DNA from: Pleomorphomonas oryzae DSM 16300
GTDB lineage: Bacteria; Pseudomonadota; Alphaproteobacteria; Rhizobiales; Pleomorphomonadaceae
Length of the DNA stretch: 64,000 nt
Direction of reading: 5' to 3'
Assembly: GCF_000422965.1 (NCBI RefSeq)
Contig: NZ_AUHB01000001.1
Span: 558,001-622,000, forward strand
Part shown: positions 9,021-20,435 of the stretch, one piece after another
Position numbering within the stretch: the first letter of the stretch is position 1
Layout of the letters: every line of letters starts with the position of its first letter
Made by a program: the position numbers and the translations under genes
Notes under the pieces: model-generated
Seen by the model: the letters and a program-made list of their open reading frames with translations, nothing else
Told to the model about the DNA's origin: nothing
Database searches by the model: none

Positions 9021-9902
9021 GGGCAATCGACTCCTCAGCACGATCCGGGATAGCGACATGCTTCTTATGGTTTTATCATATCATCGTTTTTCGTCTCTAA
9101 ATTGTATTTTTGTATTTTACCTATAAAAATTTTGTTTGAGAATCGAATTTATAATCTGAAGATCTTTGAAAACCGCTCAAAATTCTCCTAAAGTCGAATT
9201 TTCCCTTTTGATTACGGCAGGTTGAGTGAGCACCGTATTCCCCTAAAGCGAAAATGCAAGGGATTGCACGGATAAAGCCGGGGCTTGCAGAGGAGGGAGC
9301 GCTTGGCTAAACTATTACATAAAGTCGATCCGGCGCCTGGGAAGAGGCACGGACATTCCGGCTGATTTGGGGGAAAAATCAGGCATGACAGGGAGTTGCG
9401 AGCGTGATGCCGACGGCAGTGCGCGGCCTATGGCCGGTTCTGTCCGTCTATTTGCGGAGCGTAGTCCCGACAAGAAAGAATCGCGCCCCACTCGGCAAGG
9501 CATTTCGTCCACGGACAAAGATGTCACCGATAGGTACTTGGCGGTCAGGATGACGGGAGGATTTTCCTCTTCGGCCATTCTGGCCTTTGTGGCAGTCCCG
9601 GATCTCGCCGGACCGTTGGTAAATGACAGTCGGTCCATGGCGCGCGCCAACTCGTTAGTCGATGGTCGGTACGCCGAAGGTCTGGACAGCGACGCGGTTT
9701 CGGTGAAACTGCCGGTGGGAAAACAAGATCTGTGCGCCGCCCATCGTGCGGATTTGGCCTACGGCTCTCCGGAAGTATTTCGGAGTCAATGGTTCGCCGC
9801 CCCGTTCGGGCGGTGTCGCGACGGCGATCGTGCGATTGCCTTTCGCATCAAGGAGGTCCTTCCCCCTGCCCGGCAGCAGCCGGCTTGGACGGAAGGAGCG
9901 GA

Positions 9903-9922
9903 TCCGGCGGCAATCCGCCGGA
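9903..9922. repeat. short hairpin upstream of chvE
   Basis: TCCGGCGG, loop CAAT, CCGCCGGA: a perfect eight-pair stem. No T-run follows. Confidence 0.6.
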
Positions 9923-9964
9923 CCCCAACAGGGAATAAGGCGGGTACATCCTGCTTTATGAGGA

Positions 9965-9989
9965 CGTCAGGGGCGATTAGCGCCTGACG
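9965..9989. repeat. second hairpin upstream of chvE
   Basis: CGTCAGG, eleven bases, CCTGACG. Together with the stem at 9903-9922 it gives two stacked hairpins within 165 bases of the chvE start codon. They may belong to an mRNA leader. Confidence 0.5.
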
Positions 9990-9991
9990 AA

Positions 9992-10002
9992 TTGGTCACC
10001 AA
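9992..10002. promoter_or_regulatory. possible operator upstream of chvE
   Basis: TTGGT-C-ACCAA is a perfect five-base inverted repeat 65 bases before the chvE ATG. Its position fits a repressor site, but it is short and no partner copy was found. Confidence 0.25.
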
Positions 10003-10067
10003 CTCACACGGAATTCCCTGAGAGGAGCGGCAAGTCGCCAACTCTCGCGGGATTGAAGGGGGAGAGA

Positions 10068-11132
10068 ATGAAGCTTACCAAGATTCTGGCTGCCACGCTC
10101 GTGATCGGCGTTTCCGCCATGGCCACCGCGTCTTACGCCGCCGACAAGGGCAAGGTTGGCATTGCCATGCCGACGCAGTCCTCGTCGCGTTGGATCTCCG
10201 ACGGCCACAGCATGGTCGATCAGTTCAAGGCTGCCGGCTTCGAGACCGACCTTCAGTACGCTGAAGACGACATCCCGAACCAGCTGAACCAGATCGAGAA
10301 CATGGTGACCAAGGGCGTCAACGTCCTCGTTATCGCCTCGATCGACGGCACGACGCTGACGGACATCCTCGCCAAGGCCCATGAAGCCGGCGTCAAGGTG
10401 TTCGCCTACGACCGTCTGATCCGTAACTCGCCGAACGTCGACTACTATTCGACCTTCGACAACTTCCAGGTTGGCGTGCTCCAGGCCTCGTCGCTTGAGA
10501 CCCCGCTCGGCCTCAAGGACGGCAAGGGTCCGTTCAACATCGAACTGTTCGCCGGCTCGCCCGACGACAACAATGCGACGTTCTTCTTCAATGGCGCCAT
10601 GAGCGTCCTGAAGCCCTACATCGACAGCGGCAAGCTCGTCGTGCAGTCGAAGCAGACTGAGTTCGCTCAGGTTGCGACGATGCGCTGGGACGGTGCCACC
10701 GCCCAGGCCCGCATGGATAATATCCTGTCGGCCAACTACACCGACAAGCATGTCGATGCCGTGCTGTCGCCGTATGACGGCATCTCGATCGGCATCATCT
10801 CCTCGCTCAAGGGCGTCGGCTACGGCACCCAGGGCACCCCGATGCCGTACGTCTCCGGCCAGGACGCCGAACTGCCGTCCGTCAAGGCGATTGTCGCCGG
10901 CGAGCAGTATTCGACGATCTTCAAGGACACCCGCGAGCTCGCCAAGCAGACCGTGAAGATGGTCTCTCAGGCTCTCGAGGGCAAGGAAGTTGAAGTCAAC
11001 GACACCAAGACCTATGACAACGGCGTGAAGGTTGTTCCGTCCTTCCTGCTGAAGCCGGTTCTGGTGACCAAGGACAACTACATGGACGTGGTGATCAAGT
11101 CTGGTTACTACAAGGAAGACCAGCTGAAGTAA
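10068..11132 (+). CDS. chvE: ChvE-type multiple-sugar periplasmic binding protein
   Basis: 354 residues with a clear signal peptide ([19 protein letters not shown], cut after the SYA that follows). The mature part is a type I sugar-binding fold: [36 protein letters not shown], and [14 protein letters not shown]. This is the pattern of ChvE and its relatives, which bind glucose, galactose, arabinose and xylose and, in Agrobacterium, also signal to a sensor kinase. The ATG at 10068 follows AAGGGGGAGAG; a TTG fifteen bases upstream is less likely. It is the first gene of the transporter operon. Confidence 0.92.
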   Translation: MKLTKILAATLVIGVSAMATASYAADKGKVGIAMPTQSSSRWISDGHSMVDQFKAAGFETDLQYAEDDIPNQLNQIENMVTKGVNVLVIASIDGTTLTDILAKAHEAGVKVFAYDRLIRNSPNVDYYSTFDNFQVGVLQASSLETPLGLKDGKGPFNIELFAGSPDDNNATFFFNGAMSVLKPYIDSGKLVVQSKQTEFAQVATMRWDGATAQARMDNILSANYTDKHVDAVLSPYDGISIGIISSLKGVGYGTQGTPMPYVSGQDAELPSVKAIVAGEQYSTIFKDTRELAKQTVKMVSQALEGKEVEVNDTKTYDNGVKVVPSFLLKPVLVTKDNYMDVVIKSGYYKEDQLK

Positions 11133-11150
11133 CCTTCGGCTCACGACTTT

Positions 11151-11175
11151 CCGCGCGGGGTACATCCCCGCGCGG
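11151..11175 (+). terminator. strong intercistronic hairpin after chvE
   Basis: CCGCGCGGGG, loop TACAT, CCCCGCGCGG: ten perfect pairs. It lies between the binding-protein gene and the ATPase gene without a T-run. In sugar-transport operons such stems lower read-through or protect the upstream message, giving more binding protein than membrane parts. That role is inferred. Confidence 0.7.
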
Positions 11176-11295
11176 TCTTCAAATCTGCCCGCTGCGCGGA
11201 TCGGTGCGTTCCTTGGACGCCCTGGCGGCAATACACCAACAACAAGACTATTCTGCCTGTCGCCCATCGGAGATCGGCGGACAAAGGAGCCTCGC

Positions 11296-12833
<1,538 letters not shown>

Positions 12834-12834
<1 letters not shown>

Positions 12835-14138
12835 TGAATACGCCCAACGAAGCCACCCAGACGGCCTCGCCGTCGCTTGCCGTCTTCCTCCGGCAGAACA
12901 TGCGAGAGTATGGCATCCTGATTGCTCTGGTGGTGATCATGGTGTTCTTCCAGGTCATCACTCACGGTGTACTGTTCCGGCCCGTTAACCTGACCAATCT
13001 GGTTCTGCAGAACTCGTTCGTCGTCATCATGGCGCTCGGCATGTTGTTGGTCATCGTCGCCGGACACATTGACCTCTCCGTCGGCTCCATCGTTGCCATC
13101 ATCGGCGCCGTGGCCGCCGTGATGATGGTGAACTACAAGATCGATCCTTGGACGACGTCGCTCGTCTGCCTCATCCTTGGCGGCGCCATCGGCGCGGCAC
13201 AGGGTTATTGGGTGGCCTATCACCACATCCCCGCCTTCATCGTCACACTGGCCGGCATGCTGATCTTCCGTGGCCTTACCCTCTGGCTGCTGGGCGGCAT
13301 GAATATTGGCCCATTCCCGATAGAATTCCAGCGGCTATCAACGGGCTTTGTCCCCGATTTTACATGGTTCTTCGGCTCATTCAGCTTCAGCATTCCTTGG
13401 CTTCAGATTAACTCATTCTTCATCGCCCTTAATGATCAGGCTGTTGGTCCATTTGACATCCAATCGACCTTCATTGAGTGGACAATTGTTAATACAAGTA
13501 CGCTACTGCTTACGCTCTGCGTAATACTTGGAATGGTTTATTCGAATTACCGTTCTAGACAAATCAATCTGCGACACGGAATTGAAGTTGAACCGGGCAT
13601 TTTCTTCGTAATTCAAAATTTAATCACTTCTATTGTTATTCTTTTCGTCGGTCTACAGCTGTCCACTTACAAAGGAATACCAAATATTCTTGTTGTTATG
13701 GGTGTCCTGGTCGTCTTCTATGTCTTCATCACCACCCGCACGACCATCGGCCGCCGCATCTATGCCCTCGGCGGCAATGAGAAGGCGACGCGGCTCTCCG
13801 GTATCAACACCGAGCGCCTGAGCTTTTATACCTTCATCAACATGGGCGTTCTCGCCGGCTTCGCCGGTCTGATCGTCGCTGCCCGCCTCAACTCCTCGAC
13901 CCCGAAGGCCGGTAACGGCTTCGAGCTCGACGTCATCGCCGCCTGCTTCATCGGTGGTGCTTCGACGACCGGTGGCGTGGGCAAGATCACCGGCGCGGTG
14001 GTCGGTGCCTTCATCATGGGCGTGCTGAACAACGGCATGTCGATCATGGGCCTCGGCATCGACTTCCAGCAGATGGTCAAGGGTGCCGTCCTGCTCGCCG
14101 CCGTCGTCTTCGACCTCTACAACAAGCAGAAGGGCTGA
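12834..14138 (+). CDS. gguB: sugar ABC transporter permease (GguB/XylH type) with an AT-rich internal segment
   Basis: 434 residues, strongly hydrophobic, with about ten membrane segments. AGHIDLSVGS near residue 80 and GGASTTGGVGKITGAV near residue 375 are conserved in RbsC/XylH-like permeases. The ATG overlaps the ATPase stop, so the two are coupled. From about 13320 to 13710 (residues 163-292) the composition drops sharply: I count 22 G+C of 60 in 13621-13680 against 42 of 60 in 13741-13800, and rare A/T-ending codons are common. The frame stays open, so the protein is probably intact. The segment suggests recombination with foreign DNA or relaxed selection in a variable loop region. Confidence 0.92.
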
Positions 14139-14163
14139 GTTCTCCTCTGCCGTTCCATTGACG

Positions 14164-14193
14164 AGCCGGGGCCTGCGGGCCCCGGCTTTTTTT
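14164..14193 (+). terminator. rho-independent terminator of the chvE operon
   Basis: AGCCGGGGCC, loop TGCG, GGCCCCGGCT followed by seven T: a textbook terminator 25 bases after gguB. Confidence 0.93.
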
Positions 14194-14323
14194 GTGGCCG
14201 GGACACCTACTGTCCCTGGTGACGCGCTATAGGCGGCTCGCGATCGGATTATCGAAGCGGCGGGAATAAACGCCGCCATGAGGTGTTGTTGAGGCTGGGG
14301 CATGCCGCCCCGGAGTAAAACCG

Positions 14324-14944
14324 ATGCGACACCCCTTGCCTGATCACATCCCAAGCGGCTTCCGGCGACGCCTGACCATCCTTTCGCTGTTGCCGCTCCT
14401 GCTCGCTGCCGTCCCGGCGGGCGCCACGAGTTTCGACGGCCTTGCCGGCCGCTACGCCGTCGGCGAGCGATCGAGCGTCACCTTCTCGATTACGGGTGCG
14501 CTCGTCCCGACCGTGCATGGCAGCTTCCGCAGCTTCTCGGGAACCTTCCATCTAGATCCCGTGCATGCCGAGCGATCATCGGTCGCCTTCTCGGTCGCCT
14601 CGGGCTCGGTCACCACCGGCATTGCCCCGCTCGACAGCTTGCTCCGATCATCGGCCGTGTTCGATGCAGCAGACCATCCGGACATCCGCTTCGCGTCGAC
14701 CGCCGTGCGCCGAACATCGGAGACCACCGCCGAGGTGGACGGCCTGCTGACCCTGAAGGGGCAGACGCTGGCCGAGCATTTCACCGTGACGCTGACTGGT
14801 CAGGGCGACGGACGGCCGGAATTTCATGTGGTCGGGCGCGTAGCGCGTTCGGCCTTCGGAATGAACATCGGCCGGCCGCTCTACTCGGATGACGTGGTGT
14901 TTGACCTCGCCGTCGACGGTCGTCACCTGGGCGCCGCTAGCTAA
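14324..14944 (+). CDS. YceI family periplasmic lipid-binding-like protein
   Basis: 206 residues. A hydrophobic N-terminal segment (LTILSLLPLLLAAVPAGA) acts as signal peptide. The mature part has the YceI pattern: SSVTFSITGALVPTVHGSF near the start and FRSFSGTFHLDP and FASTAVRRTS further on, an eight-stranded lipocalin-like barrel that binds polyisoprenoids in characterised members. Function in this organism is unknown; relatives are induced by pH or osmotic stress. It stands alone between two terminators. Confidence 0.85.
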   Translation: MRHPLPDHIPSGFRRRLTILSLLPLLLAAVPAGATSFDGLAGRYAVGERSSVTFSITGALVPTVHGSFRSFSGTFHLDPVHAERSSVAFSVASGSVTTGIAPLDSLLRSSAVFDAADHPDIRFASTAVRRTSETTAEVDGLLTLKGQTLAEHFTVTLTGQGDGRPEFHVVGRVARSAFGMNIGRPLYSDDVVFDLAVDGRHLGAAS

Positions 14945-14971
14945 CGAAAAGCCCCGCTCCCTGACGCAAGA

Positions 14972-15004
14972 GGCCGCGCCCTCGCGGGACGCGGCCCCTT
15001 TCTT
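14972..15004 (+). terminator. terminator-like hairpin between YceI gene and galM
   Basis: GGCCGCG, eleven bases, CGCGGCC, then CCTTTCTT. It lies between two convergent genes and may serve both. Confidence 0.55.
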
Positions 15005-15024
15005 CATCAGGCCAAGAGCGCGAC

Positions 15025-15987
15025 TCAGAAGCCCGAGAAGCGCCACTCGATACGATGACGATAGGTCTCGCCCGGGCGCAGCACCGAACTCGGATAGCTG
15101 GGCTCGTTGGGGGCGTTGGGGAAGGTCTGCGGCTCCAGTGCGAAGCCGGCGTTCTTCAACTGCTCGGAGAACGGCGCCTTGATGGCTGGCGTGAAATGCT
15201 CGCCGGTATAGAGCTGAATGGCCGGCTCGGTGGTCCAGACCTCCAGCGTGCGGCCCGTCAAGGGCTCAATGGCGCGAGCGCCGAGATGCAGATCGCCGCG
15301 TCCAGCATCGAGAACGAAGTTGTGGTCATAGGGGCCGGCAATCGGCCGCTTCTCACGGAAGTCGAAGCGGGTGCCCGCCACCTCGGCCAACGGCCCGACG
15401 GGGATGAGATCGGCATTTACCGGCGTGTAACGGCTCGCCGGAATCTGCAGGAGATGACCGAGGATGTCGCCCTTGCCCAAAAGGTTCCAATAGACGTGGT
15501 GCGTCAGGTTGACCACCGTCGGCTTGGTCGTGGTCGCCGTCATCTCCAGGTAGAGCGTGTGCCCCCTGAACCCATAGGCCGCCTTGACGGCGAGCGCGCC
15601 GGGATAGCCCATGTCGCCATCGGGCGAATCGAGATGAAAGATGACTTCATTGCCAGTCTTTTCCTCTTTCCACGCCAGATGGCCGAAGCCGTCGGCGCCG
15701 CCATGCAACTGCTTGACGCCCTCGTTGGCCGGCAGACGATAGGTAACGCCGTCGAGGGTGAAGCTGGCACCGGCGATGCGGTTGGCAAAGCGTCCACAGA
15801 TCGCACCGGCCCAGCCATCGCCATCCGGCGCGTTGAGACGGCCGGATGATCCGATCACCGTCTGCACCGGTCCGCCCGTCTTCGTCGGAATATAGAGCGC
15901 CACCAATTGCGCGCCGGCCGGACTGAAAATGGCCTTGAGGCCTTCGCCACCGTCAAGCGTGATAAGGTTCTCAACCGGATGTGTCAT
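15025..15987 (-). CDS. galM: aldose 1-epimerase
   Basis: 320 residues. It interconverts alpha and beta anomers of aldoses, which speeds entry of sugar into dehydrogenase or kinase steps. Conserved parts: GRFANRIAGASFTLDG near residue 65, LHGGADGFGHLAW with the first catalytic histidine region, LTHHVYWNLLGKG with the second, and ALEPQTFPNAPN with the catalytic glutamate. A GGGGAGAG ribosome site precedes the ATG. It is divergent from the FadR-type regulator. Its place beside an oxidative sugar pathway suggests pentose or galactose substrates. Confidence 0.92.
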   Translation of the reverse strand: MTHPVENLITLDGGEGLKAIFSPAGAQLVALYIPTKTGGPVQTVIGSSGRLNAPDGDGWAGAICGRFANRIAGASFTLDGVTYRLPANEGVKQLHGGADGFGHLAWKEEKTGNEVIFHLDSPDGDMGYPGALAVKAAYGFRGHTLYLEMTATTTKPTVVNLTHHVYWNLLGKGDILGHLLQIPASRYTPVNADLIPVGPLAEVAGTRFDFREKRPIAGPYDHNFVLDAGRGDLHLGARAIEPLTGRTLEVWTTEPAIQLYTGEHFTPAIKAPFSEQLKNAGFALEPQTFPNAPNEPSYPSSVLRPGETYRHRIEWRFSGF

Positions 15988-16192
15988 GCTTCTCTCCCCG
16001 CGCTCACCTGGAGCTACCTTCTCAATATCCAGTAATCTCGCTCAAGTTCCCGAAAAACAAAAGGTTTTTTCGATGTTGGTCTTTCGACCGACTTCCATGC
16101 TCGGTCGGTTGTGGCATAGTCGCACCAGTCTTCCGCAAACGTTGCTAAACTATGATTCGCGGAGGGGTGTTTAGCCGTTCTGTGGGGGTTTC

Positions 16193-16909
16193 ATGACACG
16201 ACGGATGGCAGTGAAGCGCTCGCACCAAGACGAGATCGTACGCGAGCTCGCTCATGAAATCGTCGGTGGCCGCCGGCCGGAGGGCAGCCTTCTACCGTCG
16301 GACGCCGAGTTGATGGCCCGCTTCGGTGTATCGCGGACCGTTCTGCGAGAAACGCTGAAGACGTTGGCCGCCAAAGGCCTCATTCAACCGAAAACCCGTG
16401 TTGGCACTCGCGTCGTCGAACGGACGAACTGGAACCTGTTCGATCCGGATATGCTGCGCTGGCATCTCGACTGCGGCATCGGCCTGGAATTGCTCGCTCA
16501 TCTCTCGGATGTTCGTCTCGCTTTGGAGCCAGTGGCGGCGTCGCTCGCCGCCCGGCGGCGGAGCGAGGCGGATGTTGCCACCCTTCACGCGGTGGTCGAC
16601 CGCATGGAAGCGCCGGAGGCGTCTCCCGAGATGTTTGCAGCCGCCGATCTGGACTTTCACCTCACCATTGCTCGCCTCAGCGGCAACCCATTTTTCCGCA
16701 CGGCATCGGCTCTGATCGAGGTGGCACTGGCCGCTACCTTTGCCATCACGACGCCAGTGAACAATCCGGCAGCCAAGGCCGCTTCCTGCGAGGCGCACCG
16801 CCGTGTCGTGACGGCCATTGCCGATGCGGACGACAAGGCAGCGGCTGCCGCCATCGTGGAAACGATCCGGGCCGGCGCGGCGCGCGTGGCCGCGGCGGCG
16901 AAGAGATAA
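16193..16909 (+). CDS. FadR-type (GntR family, FCD domain) transcriptional regulator
   Basis: 238 residues. The N-terminal 75 residues form a GntR winged helix (LLPSDAELMARFGVSRTVL, then ETLKTLAAKGLI). The C-terminal helical FCD domain contains DLDFHLTIARLSGNPFF and a later EAHRRVV, which carry the aspartate and histidines that bind metal and a small carboxylic or sugar-acid ligand. Regulators of this type control sugar-acid dehydratase operons in rhizobia. The adjacent convergent dehydratase and lactonase genes are the likely targets, with the inverted repeat at 19675-19691 as candidate site. Confidence 0.9.
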   Translation: MTRRMAVKRSHQDEIVRELAHEIVGGRRPEGSLLPSDAELMARFGVSRTVLRETLKTLAAKGLIQPKTRVGTRVVERTNWNLFDPDMLRWHLDCGIGLELLAHLSDVRLALEPVAASLAARRRSEADVATLHAVVDRMEAPEASPEMFAAADLDFHLTIARLSGNPFFRTASALIEVALAATFAITTPVNNPAAKAASCEAHRRVVTAIADADDKAAAAAIVETIRAGAARVAAAAKR

Positions 16910-16925
16910 TGATGGGGCCACGCGA

Positions 16926-18692
16926 TCAGTGACTGTCGCGTGGCGGGCTGTCCGCCACCTTCTGATATTTCACCGCCATTTCCATGACGGCGCCATCGGC
17001 GAGCTGGCCGACCGTTGCTCGATAGAGCTCCTGCCACGGCGTCTGGCTGGCCGGATACACGGGTTGGAAAGCGACGCGGCGGCGCTCCCACTCCTCGGCG
17101 TCGACAAGGGCGTCGGCGGTACCGGCGTTGAGATCGACGCGAATACGATCGCCGGTCTTGAGAAGACCCAGGCCGCCGCCCACCGCCGCTTCGGGCGAAG
17201 CGTTGAGAATGGAAGGCGAGCCGGACGTTCCGGACTGGCGACCATCTCCCATGCAGGGCAGCTCGCTGATTCCGCGCTCGATGAGAGCGGCCGGCGGCTG
17301 CATGTTGACGACCTCGGCCGAGCCCGGCCAGCCGACCGGTCCGGCATAGCGGATCACCAGGATCGTCTCGGGCGCGATGCCGAGGGACGGGTCCTCGATA
17401 CGGTGGTGATAATCCTCGGAGCCGTCGAAGACGACAACCGGCCCCTCGAAAACATTCTCCGAGCCGGGCCTCGCCAGATAGCGAAGGCGGAATTCCTCGG
17501 AAATCACCGAGGTCTTCATGATGGCAGCGTCGAAGAGATTGCCCTTCAGCACGATGAAGCCGGCCTTCTCCTTGATCGGTGCATCGTAGGGCTTGATCAC
17601 TTCGCCATCGGGCGCTGGGAACGGCGCCAGGTTTTCCGCCATGGTCCGGCCGGTGACGGTCAGCGCATCGCCGTGGAGCCGACGATGGTCGAGCAGCGCC
17701 TTCATCACCACCGGCAGACCGCCGGCCCGGTGAAAGCCCTCGGATAGATAGTGACCGGCCGGCTGCATGTTGACCATCAGCGGCACATCGTAACCGACGG
17801 TTTGCCAATCCATCGGCTCGATCGGAACCCCCGCATGGCGGGCGATGGCGACGATGTGCGGCTGGGCATTGGTGGAGCCGCCGATGGCCGAATTGACGAC
17901 GATGGCGTTCTCGATCGCCTGCCGCGTCAGGATCTTCGAGGGTCTGAGGTCTTCCTCGACCATGGCGACGATACGCTCGCCGGTGCGATAGGCCATCTGC
18001 CCGCGCTCGCGATAGGGTGCGGGAATGGCGGCATTGCCGGGCAGACTCATGCCGAGCGCCTCGGCAAGGCAGTTCATGGTGGAGGCGGTGCCCATGGTGT
18101 TGCAGTAGCCATCGGATGGCGCCGAGGCCGCAGCGGCTTCGATGAACTGCTCATAATCGATCTCGCCGGTGGCGAGCTGCAGCCGCTTTTCCCAGATGAT
18201 GGTACCCGAGCCGGCGAGCCGCCCCTCGTACCAGCCGTCGAGCATCGGCCCGCCAGAAAGGACGATGGCCGGCAAATCGACGGTAGCCGCCGCCATGATC
18301 AGCGCCGGCGTCGTCTTGTCGCAGCCCGTTGTCAGCACCACGCCGTCGAGCGGATAGCCGTGCAGGATCTCGACGAGACCGAGATAGGCGAGGTTGCGAT
18401 CGAGCGCCGCCGTCGGCCGCCGCCCTGTTTCCTGGATGGGATGGACCGGAAACTCGAAGGCGATGCCGCCCGCCGCCCTGATGCCCTCGCGCACCCTTTC
18501 AGCGAGGCGCAGATGGACGCGGTTGCAGGGCGACAGATCGGAGCCGGTCTGGGCGATGCCGATGATCGGCCGATCAGACCGCAACTCCTCAAGGGTCAGC
18601 CCGTAATTGAGGTATCGCTCGAGATAGAGCGCCGTCATCGACGGATTGTCCGGATTGTCGAACCAGAGCTTGTGACGGCGCGGCTTGGACAT
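16926..18692 (-). CDS. IlvD/Edd family sugar-acid dehydratase, D-xylonate dehydratase type
   Basis: 588 residues. It removes water from a sugar acid to give a 2-keto-3-deoxy acid. Conserved parts: [16 protein letters not shown] at the start, [12 protein letters not shown] with the first cluster cysteine, [10 protein letters not shown] with the second, [11 protein letters not shown] with the third, and [20 protein letters not shown] at the end. These cysteines bind an iron-sulfur cluster. Overall wording is very close to Caulobacter-type XylD, so xylonate is the best guess, with arabinonate and other pentonates possible. It follows the SMP-30 lactonase gene by 26 bases as the second gene of a two-gene operon. 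Confidence 0.9.
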   Translation of the reverse strand: MSKPRRHKLWFDNPDNPSMTALYLERYLNYGLTLEELRSDRPIIGIAQTGSDLSPCNRVHLRLAERVREGIRAAGGIAFEFPVHPIQETGRRPTAALDRNLAYLGLVEILHGYPLDGVVLTTGCDKTTPALIMAAATVDLPAIVLSGGPMLDGWYEGRLAGSGTIIWEKRLQLATGEIDYEQFIEAAAASAPSDGYCNTMGTASTMNCLAEALGMSLPGNAAIPAPYRERGQMAYRTGERIVAMVEEDLRPSKILTRQAIENAIVVNSAIGGSTNAQPHIVAIARHAGVPIEPMDWQTVGYDVPLMVNMQPAGHYLSEGFHRAGGLPVVMKALLDHRRLHGDALTVTGRTMAENLAPFPAPDGEVIKPYDAPIKEKAGFIVLKGNLFDAAIMKTSVISEEFRLRYLARPGSENVFEGPVVVFDGSEDYHHRIEDPSLGIAPETILVIRYAGPVGWPGSAEVVNMQPPAALIERGISELPCMGDGRQSGTSGSPSILNASPEAAVGGGLGLLKTGDRIRVDLNAGTADALVDAEEWERRRVAFQPVYPASQTPWQELYRATVGQLADGAVMEMAVKYQKVADSPPRDSH

Positions 18693-18718
18693 CGTGTCCT
18701 CCTGTCAGGATAAGGCGT

Positions 18719-19588
18719 TCAGCCGATCAGGACGGTCGGCTGCGGCAGTCCGTGGAAGGGGCCATCGACCAGAAAAGTCCAGCCGGCCTCAGGCTCCGCG
18801 GCACGTTTTTCCGCGTCATAGCCCTCATAAGCCGAGGTTACGATGAGACGGTCGAGAGCAGGGCCGGCAAACGCCGGGCAGCTCACTTGCCGGGCAGGCA
18901 GCGAGACGCTTCTGACAAGGCGGCCATCCGGATCGTAGGCATCAACGGCGTGACCACCCCAGCGCGCGTTCCACAGGAGGCCATCGGCGTCGACCGTGGC
19001 GCCGTCGGGGCCACCGCCGCTCACCCGGCAGAACACCTGCCGGTCGCCCATGGGTAGGCCGGTCGCCGGATCGACGGCGATTCTGTAGATCACATGCTCC
19101 GTCGTATCGGAGAAATAGGCGGTGCGACCGTCGGGAGAAAAGGAGATCGCATTGGGAATGGTGAGGTCCTCGGCGATCAGCCTGAGTTCGCCGGCGCGAT
19201 ACCACCATATGCGGCCAAACCCCGGCTCGAACCGCCAGCCCATGGTGGAAATCCAGAGCGCGCCGGACGGGTGGACGGCGCCGTCGTTGCTGCGCGTGCC
19301 AGGCTTCTCGTCCCAGAAGGGACGAAGCTCGATCAGTGCGCCGCTGTCGATCGACCTGAGGTGCAGCCCCGCGTCGCTGGCGATCAAATGGCTTTGGTCA
19401 TCGACACGGGCGGCAACAGTGGCGTGGAAAGGCAGGTCGTGGATGCGAGGCGTCGCGTCGTCGAGCCCCATCTCCAGGAATTGGCGCTCCATGATGTCGA
19501 ACCAGAAGGCCTTGACTCGCCCCGGGTGCCAGCTTGGTCCCTCGCCGAGGTGACAGGCGTGGCTGGACAACACGGAAACCTGGGTCAT
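18719..19588 (-). CDS. SMP-30/gluconolactonase family sugar lactonase
   Basis: 289 residues, six-bladed beta-propeller of the SMP-30 family. It opens a sugar lactone to the acid, the step before the dehydratase encoded next. LGEGPSW (metal-binding glutamate near residue 18), NDGAVHPSGALWISTM, NAISFSPDGRTAYFSDT (metal-binding asparagine) and GGPDGATVDADGLLW (metal-binding aspartate) are all present. The ATG at 19588 follows GGAGGAG; an in-frame GTG 24 bases upstream is less likely. A sugar dehydrogenase that would make the lactone is not seen nearby. Confidence 0.9.
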   Translation of the reverse strand: MTQVSVLSSHACHLGEGPSWHPGRVKAFWFDIMERQFLEMGLDDATPRIHDLPFHATVAARVDDQSHLIASDAGLHLRSIDSGALIELRPFWDEKPGTRSNDGAVHPSGALWISTMGWRFEPGFGRIWWYRAGELRLIAEDLTIPNAISFSPDGRTAYFSDTTEHVIYRIAVDPATGLPMGDRQVFCRVSGGGPDGATVDADGLLWNARWGGHAVDAYDPDGRLVRSVSLPARQVSCPAFAGPALDRLIVTSAYEGYDAEKRAAEPEAGWTFLVDGPFHGLPQPTVLIG

Positions 19589-19674
19589 GTTCTCCTCCAC
19601 GTCGGTCGGCACGCTCCACCCGCCAACGGAAACGACAATAGCTTTCCGCCTCCGGCTTGGCTAGCCAAAGCGCA

Positions 19675-19691
19675 AATTAGTCGTACTAATT
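19675..19691. promoter_or_regulatory. candidate operator of the lactonase-dehydratase operon
   Basis: AATTAGT-CGT-ACTAATT, seven-base perfect arms, lies 87 bases upstream of the lactonase start. The form fits a dimeric FadR-type GntR regulator such as the one at 16193. Confidence 0.55.
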
Positions 19692-19702
19692 AATCGCTTT
19701 CC

Positions 19703-20314
19703 CTATTGATAAGGCCACGCGCGGAACAGCGCTGTCGCCTCGGCTGCGGTGGTCAAGGCGGCGAGGCGAGGATAATCGGACAGCGTCACCACGTCGGGTA
19801 CCATCTCGGTGATGAAGGTTCCGGCCACGGCCAGCGTGATGCCGGCCTCGCTCAGAGGCGGCCCCAGCAACCAGTCTGCCCCGGCAATATCGGCTTCAAC
19901 GGCGGAAAGGGCGGCCTTGAGCTGACCGGCGACCCGATCGAGCCAGGGCGCATGCTGCTTCTCGGCCGGGCGGAGCTGACGCTCATAGACGGTCTGCACC
20001 GCCTTCTCGCAGGCTGCGAGACCGAGGCCCGTGAGACGGATATCGAGGGCCGCCAGCTTTGGCTCGGTCGGTCCGAGTGTCTTGCCGTTGCTCAAAACCT
20101 TCAACGCATAATCGATGATCAGTGTGGAATCGAGCAGCACCACGCCATCGTCGTTCACCGCCGTCGGCGCCTTGACCACCGGGTTGATCGCGGCAAATTC
20201 CTTGTAGTGGCGGAAGACCGACAGCGATTCATGCACGAAGGCAATGTCGAGAGCGGCGAGCGTCAGGGCGGTACGACGGACGTAGGGCGAATCGAGCATG
20301 CCGATAAGGCGCAT
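19703..20314 (-). CDS. glutathione S-transferase family protein
   Basis: 203 residues. The N-terminal thioredoxin-like domain (MRLIGMLDSPYVRRTALTLA; S9 is in the usual position of the catalytic serine) contains the cis-proline region VVKAPTAV and the DSTLIIDYAL segment that matches the glutathione-binding ES/DS motif. Residues 90-203 form the all-helical domain. Substrates are unknown; such proteins often detoxify electrophiles or act in sugar or aromatic catabolism. It is upstream of, and on the same strand as, the lactonase operon, separated by 114 bases that hold the operator candidate, so it is probably a separate unit. Confidence 0.88.
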   Translation of the reverse strand: MRLIGMLDSPYVRRTALTLAALDIAFVHESLSVFRHYKEFAAINPVVKAPTAVNDDGVVLLDSTLIIDYALKVLSNGKTLGPTEPKLAALDIRLTGLGLAACEKAVQTVYERQLRPAEKQHAPWLDRVAGQLKAALSAVEADIAGADWLLGPPLSEAGITLAVAGTFITEMVPDVVTLSDYPRLAALTTAAEATALFRAWPYQ

Positions 20315-20435
20315 GACAAACCTCGAAATGAAGCAGATGGCGACCCGCTGGAAAATTGCGGGTCAATGGTTCGACGCTTCCATAGCTTACGGCAAAAGCC
20401 CGGCGGGCCGAAACGGGCTTTCGCAGCCTCAACAG

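Larger units (their letters stand above)
8639..10067. other. 1.4-kb region without a recognisable gene
   Basis: No open frame here resembles a known protein, has a good ribosome site and has typical codon use. The longest frames (for example 9367-9987 on the plus strand) look random in composition. Landmarks are a perfect 26-base palindrome at 8995-9020, an AT-rich stretch at about 9060-9250 containing a TATAAT at about 9150, and two hairpins close to the chvE start. A long untranslated leader, a small RNA or decayed DNA would all fit. Confidence 0.5.

Noticed and set aside
9367-9987. A 206-codon frame in the gene-free stretch before chvE
   Set aside because: No homology, no ribosome site, mixed composition and an equally open frame on the other strand.
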